Source of the DNA: Bdellovibrionia bacterium
Lineage (GTDB): Bacteria > Bdellovibrionota > Bdellovibrionia > Bdellovibrionales > JAGQZY01
DNA length: 64,000 nt
Direction: 5' to 3'
Assembly (NCBI GenBank): GCA_030427805.1
Contig: JAUICP010000003.1
Span: 443,758-507,757, forward strand
Translations under genes and position numbers: made by a program
Notes under the pieces: model-generated
The model's input: only the letters and a program-made list of their open reading frames with translations
Database searches by the model: none
What the model was told of the DNA's origin: nothing
In this document: positions 40,707 to 49,247 of the stretch, piece by piece
How the letters are laid out: every line of letters begins with the position of its first letter
Numbering within the stretch: position 1 is the stretch's first letter

Positions 40707-41820
40707 AGTCAAAAAACCGAGCGTCGTTCACCTGTGTCTCTCAAAAGCTTGGGGGGGCCTTGAAATGCAAAGCCTTTGGTGGACCGAACATTTTACAAAC
40801 CGTGGAGTCACTTCCTATTGCTTCTGCGCCAAGGGATCCCCTCTCGAAAAAAAATGTCGCGAAAGAGGCGTGAAATATATTTCACTCAAACCGGGAACGT
40901 ATTTCTCTCTCAGCTCGAGTTTAGAGATTCGAAGGGCTTTGCAAAAAGTTGAATGTAGCCACATTATTAGTCATCACCTCAAAGATCTTTGGTTGTTAGT
41001 TCCTGCTCTGTGGTGGACACAAAAACCCAAAATAATTGGCTACGCTCGTATGTTCCTAAAGAAGCATACAAAAAAAGACGTTCTACACACTTACCTCTAC
41101 TCACATTTAGAAAAAATGATTCACATTTCAAAGAATCAAAAGAAGGGGCTTGTTCACTGCCTGCCAATTGACTCCAATAGGTATGAGTTTATTCCCAACG
41201 GTGTGGACATCGAAAAGTTCAATCCAAAAAATAGAAGCCTACTTTTTCGCAAAACAATGGGTCTAAAACAGGACGACGTCGCCATCGGTATTGTCGGTAG
41301 AATCGACCAACAAAAAGGCCAAGCCGAACTTATTGAAGCCTTTCAAAGAGTTCGCGGGCAAGTTTCAGTAAAAACAAAACTGATCATTGTCGGCGAACCA
41401 ACCCAGGGTGAGAGCGAACTGTACACCGAAGAACTCCGTCGCAAAACTCAAGAAGACAAAGAAAGTATTCTTTGGCTCGGTTACCGCGAAGATATTCCCG
41501 AGATAATGGCGAGTCTCGATATTTTTGTTCTGGCTTCCTATGAAGAGACTTTTGGCAATGTTGTGCTCGAAAGCATGGCCTCTGGGGCCGCAACACTAGT
41601 TACGCAATCAGGTGGTGCCCAAGAAATCATAATTGAAGGCGAATCGGGCTTGTACATTCAACCCCGTGACAGCGAGAGTATTTTTAAAGTTCTCAAAAAG
41701 CTCCTAGAGGACGTATCTCTTCGGCAAAAGCTACAATTCAATGGACGAAAGCGGGCAGAGGAATTCTACGATATCGAAAAGATAAAAGATCAGGTTCTCG
41801 AATTAACCTTAGCTCCCTGA
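40690..41820 (+). CDS. Glycosyltransferase family 4 (GT-B fold)
   Basis: I take the ATG at 40690 rather than the TTG at 40681. The N-domain has WGGLEMQSLWWTEHF, a short form of the usual GG-x-E acceptor loop. The C-domain has FIPNGVDIEKFNPKN, IGIVGRIDQQKGQAELIEAF, LWLGYREDIPEIMASLDIFVL (in parts) and ASYEETFGNVVLESMASGA, where the EEtFGnvvlEsMA segment binds the nucleotide-sugar. These are GT4 retaining enzymes that add sugars to lipopolysaccharide, capsule or glycolipids on the cytoplasmic side. Acceptor and sugar cannot be told. About 376 residues is normal. It overlaps the unknown anchored protein gene upstream. Confidence 0.9.
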   Translation: MKTSTEVKKPSVVHLCLSKAWGGLEMQSLWWTEHFTNRGVTSYCFCAKGSPLEKKCRERGVKYISLKPGTYFSLSSSLEIRRALQKVECSHIISHHLKDLWLLVPALWWTQKPKIIGYARMFLKKHTKKDVLHTYLYSHLEKMIHISKNQKKGLVHCLPIDSNRYEFIPNGVDIEKFNPKNRSLLFRKTMGLKQDDVAIGIVGRIDQQKGQAELIEAFQRVRGQVSVKTKLIIVGEPTQGESELYTEELRRKTQEDKESILWLGYREDIPEIMASLDIFVLASYEETFGNVVLESMASGAATLVTQSGGAQEIIIEGESGLYIQPRDSESIFKVLKKLLEDVSLRQKLQFNGRKRAEEFYDIEKIKDQVLELTLAP

Positions 41821-41833
41821 ATCGGCCAATCAA

Positions 41834-42574
41834 TCACTGACTCTCATCGCGCCAGGACTGGGGCGCTACTTGCTTAAACCCTTCAAAATAACCTCCCTCG
41901 TAACCAATAAATTCTTCGCAAAGTTCTATAAGATCTTTGGTTTCGCCATTGGCAAATAAATCCTTAACTGCACGGTCGAATTTGCGAAAGAAAGTCGGGT
42001 TCACCCTTTTAAGACGGCGAGGTACAGCTTTGCCTCGCGCCGACCAAAAGCCCTGGCTTCTAAAGAAATAATCGCAAAACAAGGGATAGAATCGAGCCAT
42101 AGAGGCAAAGAGCTCATGCCTCGGAATCTTTTCTCTCATATCGTCAAGGACCTCTGAAATACGATAGAGAGCCAAGTTTTTTTCTTCGTCGGTCAGGGGT
42201 GGCGGTCCCTCCTCGAAAAGGCTACGAGCTAACTCTTGAAATTCTTGAGCTTGAGGATTGGGTTCAGGAAGAATTACAGCTTCCATCAACATTTGATGGA
42301 GCTCGGGAAGCCCCTGCTTGCGATCAACCTCTTTGAGAAAGTAACTCAAAGTTTGTGGGTCATGAACATAGGTCTCTACGGGCCACTTTTTGTAGTAGAA
42401 AGACTCACGAAAGGCCGTCTCTACAGAATTATAAACAAGGATTAGATCAATATCAGAATGACTGGAAGCTTCTCCTCGAACAACAGAACCGGCAAAAAAG
42501 GCGTACTGAGCGTCAGAAAATTTCTCTTTGATTAAAGATTTCGCAACAAAAAGTGGGGATTTTCTATCGGGCAC
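41834..42574 (-). CDS. Nucleotidyltransferase-domain protein
   Basis: The first 80 residues form a minimal nucleotidyltransferase: FAGSVVRGEASSHSDIDLILVY has the G-S-x-x-x-G and the D-x-D of the metal site, and ETYVH follows at the place of the third carboxylate. The remaining ~160 residues are helical with an HEPN-like or antibiotic-adenylyltransferase-like look, ending with acidic residues. It should move a nucleotide to a small molecule or protein; the target is unknown. The gene starts 12 bp after the stop of the hydrolase-like gene at 42587, so the two form an operon. It converges with the glycosyltransferase gene, 13 bp away. Confidence 0.75.
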   Translation of the reverse strand: MPDRKSPLFVAKSLIKEKFSDAQYAFFAGSVVRGEASSHSDIDLILVYNSVETAFRESFYYKKWPVETYVHDPQTLSYFLKEVDRKQGLPELHQMLMEAVILPEPNPQAQEFQELARSLFEEGPPPLTDEEKNLALYRISEVLDDMREKIPRHELFASMARFYPLFCDYFFRSQGFWSARGKAVPRRLKRVNPTFFRKFDRAVKDLFANGETKDLIELCEEFIGYEGGYFEGFKQVAPQSWRDESQ

Positions 42575-42586
42575 TTCGACTTCCTA

Positions 42587-43633
42587 CTAAGAAAAGCCAT
42601 GGGTTTCTAATTCAAAAAGGGCTTTGTCTTTGAGCTCCTTATGGGGCCGTTCCATCTTTTTTTCAACCTGCTCAGCAACAAAACACAGAATTTTAGAAAT
42701 GCTCCTCAAGCAGTCTTTTCTGCGTAAGAAATAGTCAGTGTTCCAGATGGGATAATTCAATCCCGGCTGAACCATTGAGTCCCAGCTCAGACTCACACCA
42801 TCATTGGGCCCAAACTTTTCAAGCTCCTTAAAGTTTCTGCGCAAACTCGGGTGAATGCTCTCCGAGCGCGGAATCCCAAAAAGATTAACAATATGCATAT
42901 GATTCGGATAATTAGTCCTTCGCTTCCAAAGAGGATATTCACTCGACAATTCTTGAAGACCGTTAATATTGACCCCAGAAAACTGCCCAAGAAGACTGAG
43001 CCACTTTCTCCGCCACGTATTTGAAAAAATATTGGCGTAGAGTTGAGAGCCTCCAACCAATCCCGATAAATTGATCCAAGCCTTAACCTTTCTCAACTCA
43101 TCTCGACCCGCCATTTTCTCAAAAACCATGCGCGCCTCAGCGGAGCCACGACCATAGGTCATAAGGATGATTGATGGCTCAGGGGTTTTCTCGATCCGCT
43201 CCCAAAGCTCACGGGCATTCGTCGACACAGACTGGGAGTCATCGGTCTCTAGAGCCTCACTTGAAAACAGGGCATCATCAGCCAAATTGGCTAAAAAGCG
43301 ACTGCGTGACCCCCGAGAAACCTCGAGTCCAAAACAACGGCCACCCTGGACCATGACATGGTGTCGCTGGTTTTCATCGCGGTGAGTCCGTGAGTAATTG
43401 GATATCTCAGTAATGAAGGGCCCGTGGAGACGGCTCTGCAAAATGGACCTATAGAGCACCATCGAAGCCAGATCGGCCCCAAAGCGGTAACTCATTAGAG
43501 CCAACTCACCCTTAGTGGGAATGCGCGGACTCAATTCTTTGACTATAAAATCGGCACGGAAGGCTAACTCGGCCTCAGTATGAGGTTTGTTTTGAAAGTA
43601 GCTCGCAGGCTGGTCGTAAAACTGAATGTCCAT
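42587..43633 (-). CDS. Putative alpha/beta-hydrolase-like protein
   Basis: GGAGG stands before the ATG. The 348-residue cytosolic protein has SIILMTYGRGSAEARMVFEKM at the place expected for a nucleophile elbow (G-R-G-S-A-E) and later LSGLVGGSQLYAN and FGPNDGVSLSWDSMVQPG, a segment like the Asp-containing loop of PGAP1-like and lipase-like hydrolases (s-N-D-G-v-v). The C-terminus is helical and basic. The match to the hydrolase fold is moderate, and the final histidine is not certain. It is co-oriented with the nucleotidyltransferase gene 12 bp downstream. Confidence 0.45.
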   Translation of the reverse strand: MDIQFYDQPASYFQNKPHTEAELAFRADFIVKELSPRIPTKGELALMSYRFGADLASMVLYRSILQSRLHGPFITEISNYSRTHRDENQRHHVMVQGGRCFGLEVSRGSRSRFLANLADDALFSSEALETDDSQSVSTNARELWERIEKTPEPSIILMTYGRGSAEARMVFEKMAGRDELRKVKAWINLSGLVGGSQLYANIFSNTWRRKWLSLLGQFSGVNINGLQELSSEYPLWKRRTNYPNHMHIVNLFGIPRSESIHPSLRRNFKELEKFGPNDGVSLSWDSMVQPGLNYPIWNTDYFLRRKDCLRSISKILCFVAEQVEKKMERPHKELKDKALFELETHGFS

Positions 43634-43763
43634 CGGGCCTCCCCTGCTACTATGCTATCCCCAGTTATGGATTATTCAAAAAAATTAAGGGATGACTGCC
43701 TGCGAAAATATTTAGTGCCAGGGGACTTTCTATTCATTAGATCTAATGGAATAATTTTTGGAT

Positions 43764-44498
43764 ATGGATTTTTCTGGAAAAAAGCTGCTAATTGTCGATG
43801 ATGAGCCCGATTTGAGAGAAATGATTTCTTTTGAGTTTGATTTACTCAATTTTGAAGTCAAAGAAGCCAGCTCAGGAAGTGAAGCCATTGATCTTCTCAA
43901 AGAGAATGGAGCGGCTTTCGATGCGATCATTAGTGATATTCGCATGCCCAATGGAGATGGACTCAGCCTCCTTAAGTATTTATCGAGCCAGAAAAATCGA
44001 TGTCCTCTGGTTTTTATTTCTGGCTTTGCTGATCTAGGCCCCGAAGAAGCCTACTCCTTTGGTGCGCAAAGTATTTTCTCTAAGCCCTTTGATTTACAAA
44101 ACCTGGTTAATGCTATTTCGTACTACTTAAGCGACTATAAAACGCGCCTTTCTGGTGGAGTCGAAACTCTTTCAAAAGTTGTCGAACTCGATGACCTTTC
44201 ATTTTCTGAGATGAATGACAGTTTTGGACTGACCGCCTTTGGTTTTTACTTTAGGCAAGAAGACCGTTTGAGCTCAGGAGAAAAGTTCAATTTCAAATTT
44301 ACCGACGAAAGCTCGAACACAATTGAAGGTACTGCCAGGGCACTGTGGACGAGAAAAGAGTCAGAGGGTGGCACGCACTATATCATTGGTGCCGAAATCA
44401 TTGGTTTAACTCCTGAGTCTTTGAGTTTTATAGAGGCAAATAAAGATACTGAGGCCTATACCTCACCTTTTATTCCTAGCCCAAAAAGTTTTTCTTAA
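43764..44498 (+). CDS. Response regulator with PilZ-like C-terminal domain
   Basis: I use the ATG at 43764 (the frame opens with TTG at 43758). The receiver domain (1-120) has LLIVDDEPDLRE, phospho-acceptor Asp in ISDIRMPNGDG, Ser in FISGFAD and Lys in FSKPF. Residues about 140-235 have FGFYFRQEDRLSSGEKFNF and GTARALWTRKESEGGTHYIIGAEIIGL, the strand pattern seen in receiver-PilZ proteins of Bdellovibrio-like bacteria. The RxxxR and D/NxSxxG c-di-GMP motifs are not evident, so the domain may not bind c-di-GMP. It stands alone with no kinase next to it. Its stop codon overlaps that of the converging sugar transferase-like gene. Confidence 0.78.
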   Translation: MDFSGKKLLIVDDEPDLREMISFEFDLLNFEVKEASSGSEAIDLLKENGAAFDAIISDIRMPNGDGLSLLKYLSSQKNRCPLVFISGFADLGPEEAYSFGAQSIFSKPFDLQNLVNAISYYLSDYKTRLSGGVETLSKVVELDDLSFSEMNDSFGLTAFGFYFRQEDRLSSGEKFNFKFTDESSNTIEGTARALWTRKESEGGTHYIIGAEIIGLTPESLSFIEANKDTEAYTSPFIPSPKSFS

Positions 44499-45445
44499 GC
44501 ATTCAACTTAGCAGAGAATTTTCTCCAGTTCTGAGAACATAGATCAGAGATATCTCGTTTAATACTTGGAAAGAGAAGTCTGTGGATTTTGTCTTGATGC
44601 TCAACTTCATTCCAGTGAAAAACCCCTGGACGAGTTATCAAAAATAATTTTTCTTTCATTGGAGATTTTTTAGAACTTAAATCTCGAACTTGCCACTGGG
44701 GCCCTATGAGTGCGAAGTCACCAGAGATGATGAGCTGAATTTGTTCAAAGAAATTAATCAAACTGTAGATCCCGCCAGTCTGCCCTTTTAAATTTGAATA
44801 TTGAATCAGATCGATATTTCGGTCCCATTGACCACGAATATTGATTACATTTTTTTGAATATTCAAAAGTCTCAGCTGAACCGCCAGCATTATGAGAAGG
44901 TAGGGCACGAGAAATAATAATAGAATTAAGCTGAGTACTGCAAACTCAAGGGCCGATCTCATTCCCTTGTACAAACTGGTGTATCGGTGCAAAACAAGAG
45001 TCGGCAAAAAGGTACAATGATCCAAATCTATCTTGTTTTTTAGTTCGAGGACCAGGGGCTCAAAGGTAAATAGATCTTTGCCTGCCAACTTTTCTTGCAC
45101 AACGATTTCAAAGTGACTCGCCCTATCTTCATTTTTAATGAGAATCCCCTGGTAACTTCCATCAGGGTCTTTAAGATATTTCAGGTGGGAGTCCAAATGA
45201 ATTTCATGGAGAAGACTGTTCAACTTCTGCAGATCCTTTTCGGGGACCAAACTCTTGATAGCGTAACCTTTAAAAGCTTCGGCTCTTTCACTTCTTCTTT
45301 GATAAAAGAGATACGCAAGAAGTGACAGTGGTACGAGTCTAAAGAAAGCGTCGGCGCCTCCTTCAAGAAGACTCTCCTGGGCCCAGGATTGCTCAGTTCC
45401 CAAAAAAATGGCCAATAAAAAGAAGAACGAGTAGAGATCCATCAT
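44495..45445 (-). CDS. Bacterial sugar transferase-like membrane protein, divergent
   Basis: Two membrane segments frame a soluble part: an N-terminal stretch (LYSFFFLLAIFLG) and KGMRSALEFAVLSLILLLFL, after which comes FFEQIQLIISGDFALIGPQ and LITRPGVFHW. The last two match the LPQLWNVLKGDMSLVGPRP and VRPGITG segments of the polyprenyl-phosphate sugar transferases (PglC/WcaJ group), which start O-antigen or capsule units on undecaprenyl phosphate. The catalytic Asp-Glu pair before L-P-Q is not kept: the place reads Phe-Phe-Glu or Phe-Glu. The gene starts immediately after the stop of the epimerase-like gene (TAAATG). Confidence 0.62.
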   Translation of the reverse strand: MMDLYSFFFLLAIFLGTEQSWAQESLLEGGADAFFRLVPLSLLAYLFYQRRSERAEAFKGYAIKSLVPEKDLQKLNSLLHEIHLDSHLKYLKDPDGSYQGILIKNEDRASHFEIVVQEKLAGKDLFTFEPLVLELKNKIDLDHCTFLPTLVLHRYTSLYKGMRSALEFAVLSLILLLFLVPYLLIMLAVQLRLLNIQKNVINIRGQWDRNIDLIQYSNLKGQTGGIYSLINFFEQIQLIISGDFALIGPQWQVRDLSSKKSPMKEKLFLITRPGVFHWNEVEHQDKIHRLLFPSIKRDISDLCSQNWRKFSAKLNA

Positions 45446-46453
45446 TTAAGTTATGACCCCTCTTCGCAGCATATGTAAATTTGAAGACTCCTGAATATTA
45501 TGACTCATATCTTCTTTCATAGAGTCTAGAACATCTCTTAAGGTATCAACTGGTGACCAATTCAAAAGCTCTCTCGCCTGACCGATATCCGCCACTAAAA
45601 AATCGAGACTATCATAGTGAGCTGGATAATATTTCAATGGAATTTCCTTGGAATAAAGCTCTCGCATCATCCGAAACAAATCGTGACTAGACACAGAAAT
45701 TCCCGATGCGATATTCAAGGCCTGACCCTTAAATTTCTTGGAGTCTGAGTTAAGGCAATATGTAAAGGCCCTAACAACATCGTAACTCGACACAAAGTCA
45801 TGGGCCTGACTTCCTCGACCGTAGATATGAATGGGATTTTCATAGAAAAACGCCTGAAAATATCGAGAAACAATATCTTCAGAGTTCAGTAAGTTAACCT
45901 GTTCTTTTGGATACACCGAGAAGAGACGTAGACTAAGCCCCCTCAATCCAAAATTATTACAATAGAGATTAACAGCTTCCTCAGCAGCTTTCTTTTGCGC
46001 TGCAATCATCGAATTACTTTGAGGGAGCTTGCGACTTTCATTGAGACCGATTTGCGCGTAGGGAAACTGCTGCCCATAGACTACGGAACTACTCGCCATA
46101 AAAATGGGCGTCTGACTTCCACTATTTAAAATTTTATCTTTGATGAGATCGAGAATGAGAGTGGTGCCAAAAACATTGGTTGAATAGCTTTCACCGGGGT
46201 CTTGAGTACAAACAGATTCTTTGGAAATCGCCGCTAGATGAATGATTTGATCAGCCCACTGTACATGGGGGCGCAAACTACTTTCGTCGCGAATATCTCC
46301 CATGACAGACTCATAGGCGAAACTCGTTTGCCCCGGTGATTTACGATCGTAAGATCGAACCTTAAATCCATATTTCACCAAATGGGGAATCAAACTTTGA
46401 CCGAGAGATCCCTCACCACCTGTTACGAGTATTCGCTTTTCCTTAAAATCCAT
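45446..46453 (-). CDS. NAD-dependent epimerase/dehydratase-like protein lacking the catalytic Tyr
   Basis: The ATG at 46453 follows AGGAG by seven bases; the TTG at 46468 adds five residues. The Rossmann motif is VTGGEGSLGQSL, Asp 35-like SYDR, then IIHLAAISKES and ASSSVVYG, all typical of extended short-chain dehydrogenases that change nucleotide-sugars. The usual YxxxK site is SMIAAQKKAAEE: Lys is kept but Tyr is Ile, so normal hydride chemistry is doubtful. The C-terminus (RLFSVYPKEQ, SYDVVRAF, LNIASG) is full length. It is co-transcribed with the sugar transferase-like gene. Confidence 0.82.
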   Translation of the reverse strand: MDFKEKRILVTGGEGSLGQSLIPHLVKYGFKVRSYDRKSPGQTSFAYESVMGDIRDESSLRPHVQWADQIIHLAAISKESVCTQDPGESYSTNVFGTTLILDLIKDKILNSGSQTPIFMASSSVVYGQQFPYAQIGLNESRKLPQSNSMIAAQKKAAEEAVNLYCNNFGLRGLSLRLFSVYPKEQVNLLNSEDIVSRYFQAFFYENPIHIYGRGSQAHDFVSSYDVVRAFTYCLNSDSKKFKGQALNIASGISVSSHDLFRMMRELYSKEIPLKYYPAHYDSLDFLVADIGQARELLNWSPVDTLRDVLDSMKEDMSHNIQESSNLHMLRRGVIT

Positions 46454-46615
46454 CTCTGGGCTCCTCAATCAACTCTCCTTAATTTAAGGAGCAAGTGAAG
46501 TGCCAGAAAAAAGGGTATTGAAGCGGATGGGCCGCCCTGAGCCCCAGCCCAAGTGGATGTAAGCTCGAACGACAGTTCCATGACATTTTCTGCCTGCGAT
46601 TGTAAAGATCTTAAA

Positions 46616-46648
46616 CAAAAAAAACGGCCCGAGGGGCCGTTTTTATAT
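46616..46648. terminator. Strong bidirectional intrinsic terminator
   Basis: Stem AAAACGGCCC / GGGCCGTTTT with a 3-nt loop, flanked by A and T runs. It ends the minus-strand transcript of the lipoprotein gene at 46673. A 63-codon frame that spans it (46465-46656) is not a gene. Confidence 0.92.
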
Positions 46649-46672
46649 CGATTCAACTGGTAATGAGTTGAA

Positions 46673-47245
46673 TTAGTTATTCGCTTTTTTTGCTTTGTAT
46701 TCCTTTGCTCGCACTTCGGCTTCGCAAATTTCTACTTTTTCACGATACTCATCTTCACGTTTTTGCAAAATCTTTTTGTATCCAACAAAACGTTTAATTC
46801 GATCTTTCAAAAACTCTTCAGAAACACCTGCAATTTTGTCATTTTCATCGATACCGATTTTAAATTCATCTTCTTTATCGGTCACTCTATCAATCGGCTC
46901 TGTCCACATTAGTTTTCCATCGCCACCGAGCTCTGGTGAGCTCAACTTAAGACGACAGGCCTTGAGGCTTCCGTACATCCCTTGGGATCCAAACTTACGA
47001 CTGCCATAGACTTTATCTTCGAGACCGTAAACTTCGTATTGAAGTCTTCTGAGCTCTTCAGCCATATTTACTTTTTTCTGAAAAACTAAGTTTCCATCTT
47101 TGACTCCAACAGCACTGTTGCCGCTGACTGTTCCTTTGTTGTTGATATTCGTGTCGATCTTTTCTGCTTTATGCGGATTCGAAGAACACGCAATTCCCAA
47201 TATGAGTAACGAGGACAATAGCAGTTTGTTGATAATCATCTTCAT
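46673..47245 (-). CDS. Lipoprotein of unknown function
   Basis: The ATG at 47245 lies seven bases after GGAGG and opens MKMIINKLLLSSLLILGIACSSN, a lipoprotein signal with the box Leu-Gly-Ile-Ala-Cys (first four residues of the longer frame dropped). The mature ~170 residues have an Asn-rich linker, a helical charged stretch (MAEELRRLQYEVYGLEDKVYG), a central pair of Cys and a long acidic-basic coiled C-terminus ending in Lys-rich residues. No family recognised; it is probably held in the outer membrane with a coiled domain in the periplasm. Its strong terminator isolates it as a single-gene transcript. Confidence 0.72.
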   Translation of the reverse strand: MKMIINKLLLSSLLILGIACSSNPHKAEKIDTNINNKGTVSGNSAVGVKDGNLVFQKKVNMAEELRRLQYEVYGLEDKVYGSRKFGSQGMYGSLKACRLKLSSPELGGDGKLMWTEPIDRVTDKEDEFKIGIDENDKIAGVSEEFLKDRIKRFVGYKKILQKREDEYREKVEICEAEVRAKEYKAKKANN

Positions 47246-47534
47246 GGCAGCCTCCATCTATTTAGTTAAAGGTACGACACTCCTGGTTCACTCTCCAACC
47301 ACTGTCGCAAAGCAATACGATTTCTGCCTGTAATCCCATCACTTCAGATTCAATAGTGAAGAAGTTGGGGGCAAAATACAAATTATTTTGGCCCGAAACC
47401 GAGTCTCTTTGCTCCATCTTTGGAACGCTGAAGATGTCTCAGAAAGGGATTCTAAGCACCTGAAACTACTAATTTATTTCGAAATTACCGATACCATAAA
47501 TAAGGACGAAATCGAATCAACTAAGGAATGAAAC

Positions 47535-48275
47535 ATGAAGTCTTTATACATTATTCCCCTACTGTTCGTTTTTATGACTTTCTGGACCCCCGATTCACTG
47601 GCTCAATATCGATTCAATCCTGGTGAAAAGTCGGCAAAAAAAGAAATGTCCCGCTGGAGCCTCTCACAGTGGCTCGAACAAAAAAACAATATCAAACTCA
47701 TGGACTATTGGTTGAGTTTCAATTCTCCAAGCCCCTATGAGTTCTATTTAATTGGTGGTCACGCGGATAACAAAATTAAATTTGAAGGACTATCGAATTA
47801 CGAAGAAAACCGGGACCGTATCAACTACGGCTTTGGCGCTTTTGCCCATATCGTGGGCATCGAAGGAGAGTTTGCAGATCGAGGCAAGGGTTTTACGGAT
47901 TGGACCGCTCAGTTTACTCTTAAACTCCTCGGGCATTCAATTCAAGGAACCCATTTAAACCTTCATTATGGAGTAAAGAACTTTCACGGTGGAGGAGACA
48001 AGGTCAGCAATCAGTATGCAGCGGCTAGTCTCAGCCTTTACCTTCTCAAGTTCTTTGGCATCAAAGGTAACTACCGACAGTATTTTGAGGCTGAAAGCGA
48101 TAGCCAGAGTAAAGTGAAAGGCGATCGCGTAGAAGGCGGTGGTTTTATCGACTTTAGCTTCATCCGTCTTTATGGAAACTGGTACCAGGAGAACATCGAA
48201 ACCGTCATCATCACATCGGACAAAACAGAGCGCACTGATGAGGGGATTCAGTTTGGATTACAGCTCTTTTTCTAA
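47535..48275 (+). CDS. Outer-membrane beta-barrel protein
   Basis: After a signal peptide (PLLFVFMTFWTPDSLA-QY) come about 220 residues with eight to ten amphipathic strands rich in Gly, Tyr and Phe, such as YGFGAFAHIVGIEGEF and GGGFIDFSFIRLYGNWY, ending FGLQLFF with the C-terminal aromatic residue needed for barrel insertion. No family recognised. AAGGAA lies eight bases before the ATG. It is divergent from the lipoprotein gene with about 280 bp between the two, and a minus-strand terminator touches its stop codon from the other side. Confidence 0.65.
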   Translation: MKSLYIIPLLFVFMTFWTPDSLAQYRFNPGEKSAKKEMSRWSLSQWLEQKNNIKLMDYWLSFNSPSPYEFYLIGGHADNKIKFEGLSNYEENRDRINYGFGAFAHIVGIEGEFADRGKGFTDWTAQFTLKLLGHSIQGTHLNLHYGVKNFHGGGDKVSNQYAAASLSLYLLKFFGIKGNYRQYFEAESDSQSKVKGDRVEGGGFIDFSFIRLYGNWYQENIETVIITSDKTERTDEGIQFGLQLFF

Positions 48276-48308
48276 AAAAAAAACCCGGCTTCTGAGATTG
48301 AAACCGGG
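48274..48308 (-). terminator. Strong minus-strand terminator without a minus-strand gene
   Basis: On the minus strand CCCGGTTTC, seven bases, GAAGCCGGG (one G-T pair) is followed by ten T. It overlaps the stop codon of the plus-strand barrel gene, so it cannot serve that gene. It most likely ends a small RNA coming from 48300-48400. Confidence 0.8.
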
Positions 48309-48366
48309 CACAAGCGAGAGTGATACTACCTACACATCCTGAGTAGGTTAAGCCTTATGAGACTTA
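48274..48366 (-). ncRNA. Candidate small RNA, about 90 nt
   Basis: Support comes from the strong terminator at its 3' end and, on the same strand, an extended -10 box TGC-TAGACT (TAGACT at 48377-48372) with TTGCCA 15 bp further up, giving a start near 48365. The intervening sequence holds a hairpin CCTAC-N9-GTAGG and no open frame of note. No known RNA family is recognised. Confidence 0.3.
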
Positions 48367-48595
48367 AGACTAGTCTAGCATGATTCAAAAAATGGCAAAG
48401 AAGAAGCTGAGGAAGAATTGCCAGGGTGATTCTAGAGGATTTCAATTATCAAATTGAGACACCCATTGGTCGAATCAACGAGGGACAATTTTTGTTGGGG
48501 GTGTTTAACAGTTTACTTTTGTGATCCCGCCAATTGAAACCTATTCCTCTTGGCCAGAAACTGGGGCGGCATAGGCCTTGCTCATATGTCTTATT

Positions 48596-49171
48596 ATGAG
48601 ACAGATCGCATTCTTCTCCTTATTAACGTTAAGCCTCGTGAGTTTTACTCTCGCCGCCTGTTCTCCGCCCAATAATAGCGTTGAATTACTTCCTGAAGAG
48701 GAGTTTGAAGGTCCCGGAGTTGTGACTCTTGCTCGACAGATCACTAACAATCTTATGTCTGTTAGTGTTTACAATGATAGGAAGTCATCTGGTTACTATT
48801 CTTTCTTCGGATATGCTGGAGATCAAACTCGGGTTGAAATCCAAGACGGAAAAATTTATACAATTGTCGCCGAACGCGACTACTACAAAGGGTGCTTAAC
48901 CCCTTCACAGCTTCAAGACTTCAAAGCCATGCTCGACGAGGTTCAGCTCTGTGATTACCCTGGCGCCTACGCCGAAGAAGAGTTTCCAATTTGCTCTCAA
49001 GTCATAACTGCCCCGTGGGTGACTCTCAGGTACCCCGAAGGAATTGAATCACTGGGCGGAACTAATGATAGCTGTGGTCAAAAAATTGATTTCTGTGATC
49101 CAGAGCGCATCAAAGACTTCCTCAGCGAAGTTGAGTCAAATTTTTCTGCTGCCAATGAAAATTGCAACTAG
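48596..49171 (+). CDS. Lipoprotein of unknown function, cysteine-containing
   Basis: The product from ATG 48596 begins MRQIAFFSLLTLSLVSFTLA then ACSPP, a lipoprotein signal; the TTG at 48578 would add six residues. I see no ribosome site before either start, so translation may be weak or leaderless. The mature ~165 residues have seven more Cys (GCL, LCDYP, ICSQ, SCGQ, FCDPE, ENCN), a likely set of disulfides, and a strand-rich fold with WVTLRYPEG. It may be an inhibitor- or binding-type periplasmic protein, but no family is recognised. It lies 76 bp before lysC on the same strand. Confidence 0.62.
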   Translation: MRQIAFFSLLTLSLVSFTLAACSPPNNSVELLPEEEFEGPGVVTLARQITNNLMSVSVYNDRKSSGYYSFFGYAGDQTRVEIQDGKIYTIVAERDYYKGCLTPSQLQDFKAMLDEVQLCDYPGAYAEEEFPICSQVITAPWVTLRYPEGIESLGGTNDSCGQKIDFCDPERIKDFLSEVESNFSAANENCN

Positions 49172-49247
49172 AAGTCCCAATTAGCCTTGATAAATCGTGC
49201 AAAAATCCATAGAACAAAAGCTAGGTCCTTCATTTAAGGTGCGTATA

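Noticed and set aside
46465-46656. 63-codon minus-strand frame before the epimerase-like gene
   Set aside because: It spans a strong terminator hairpin, has no ribosome site and low-complexity composition.
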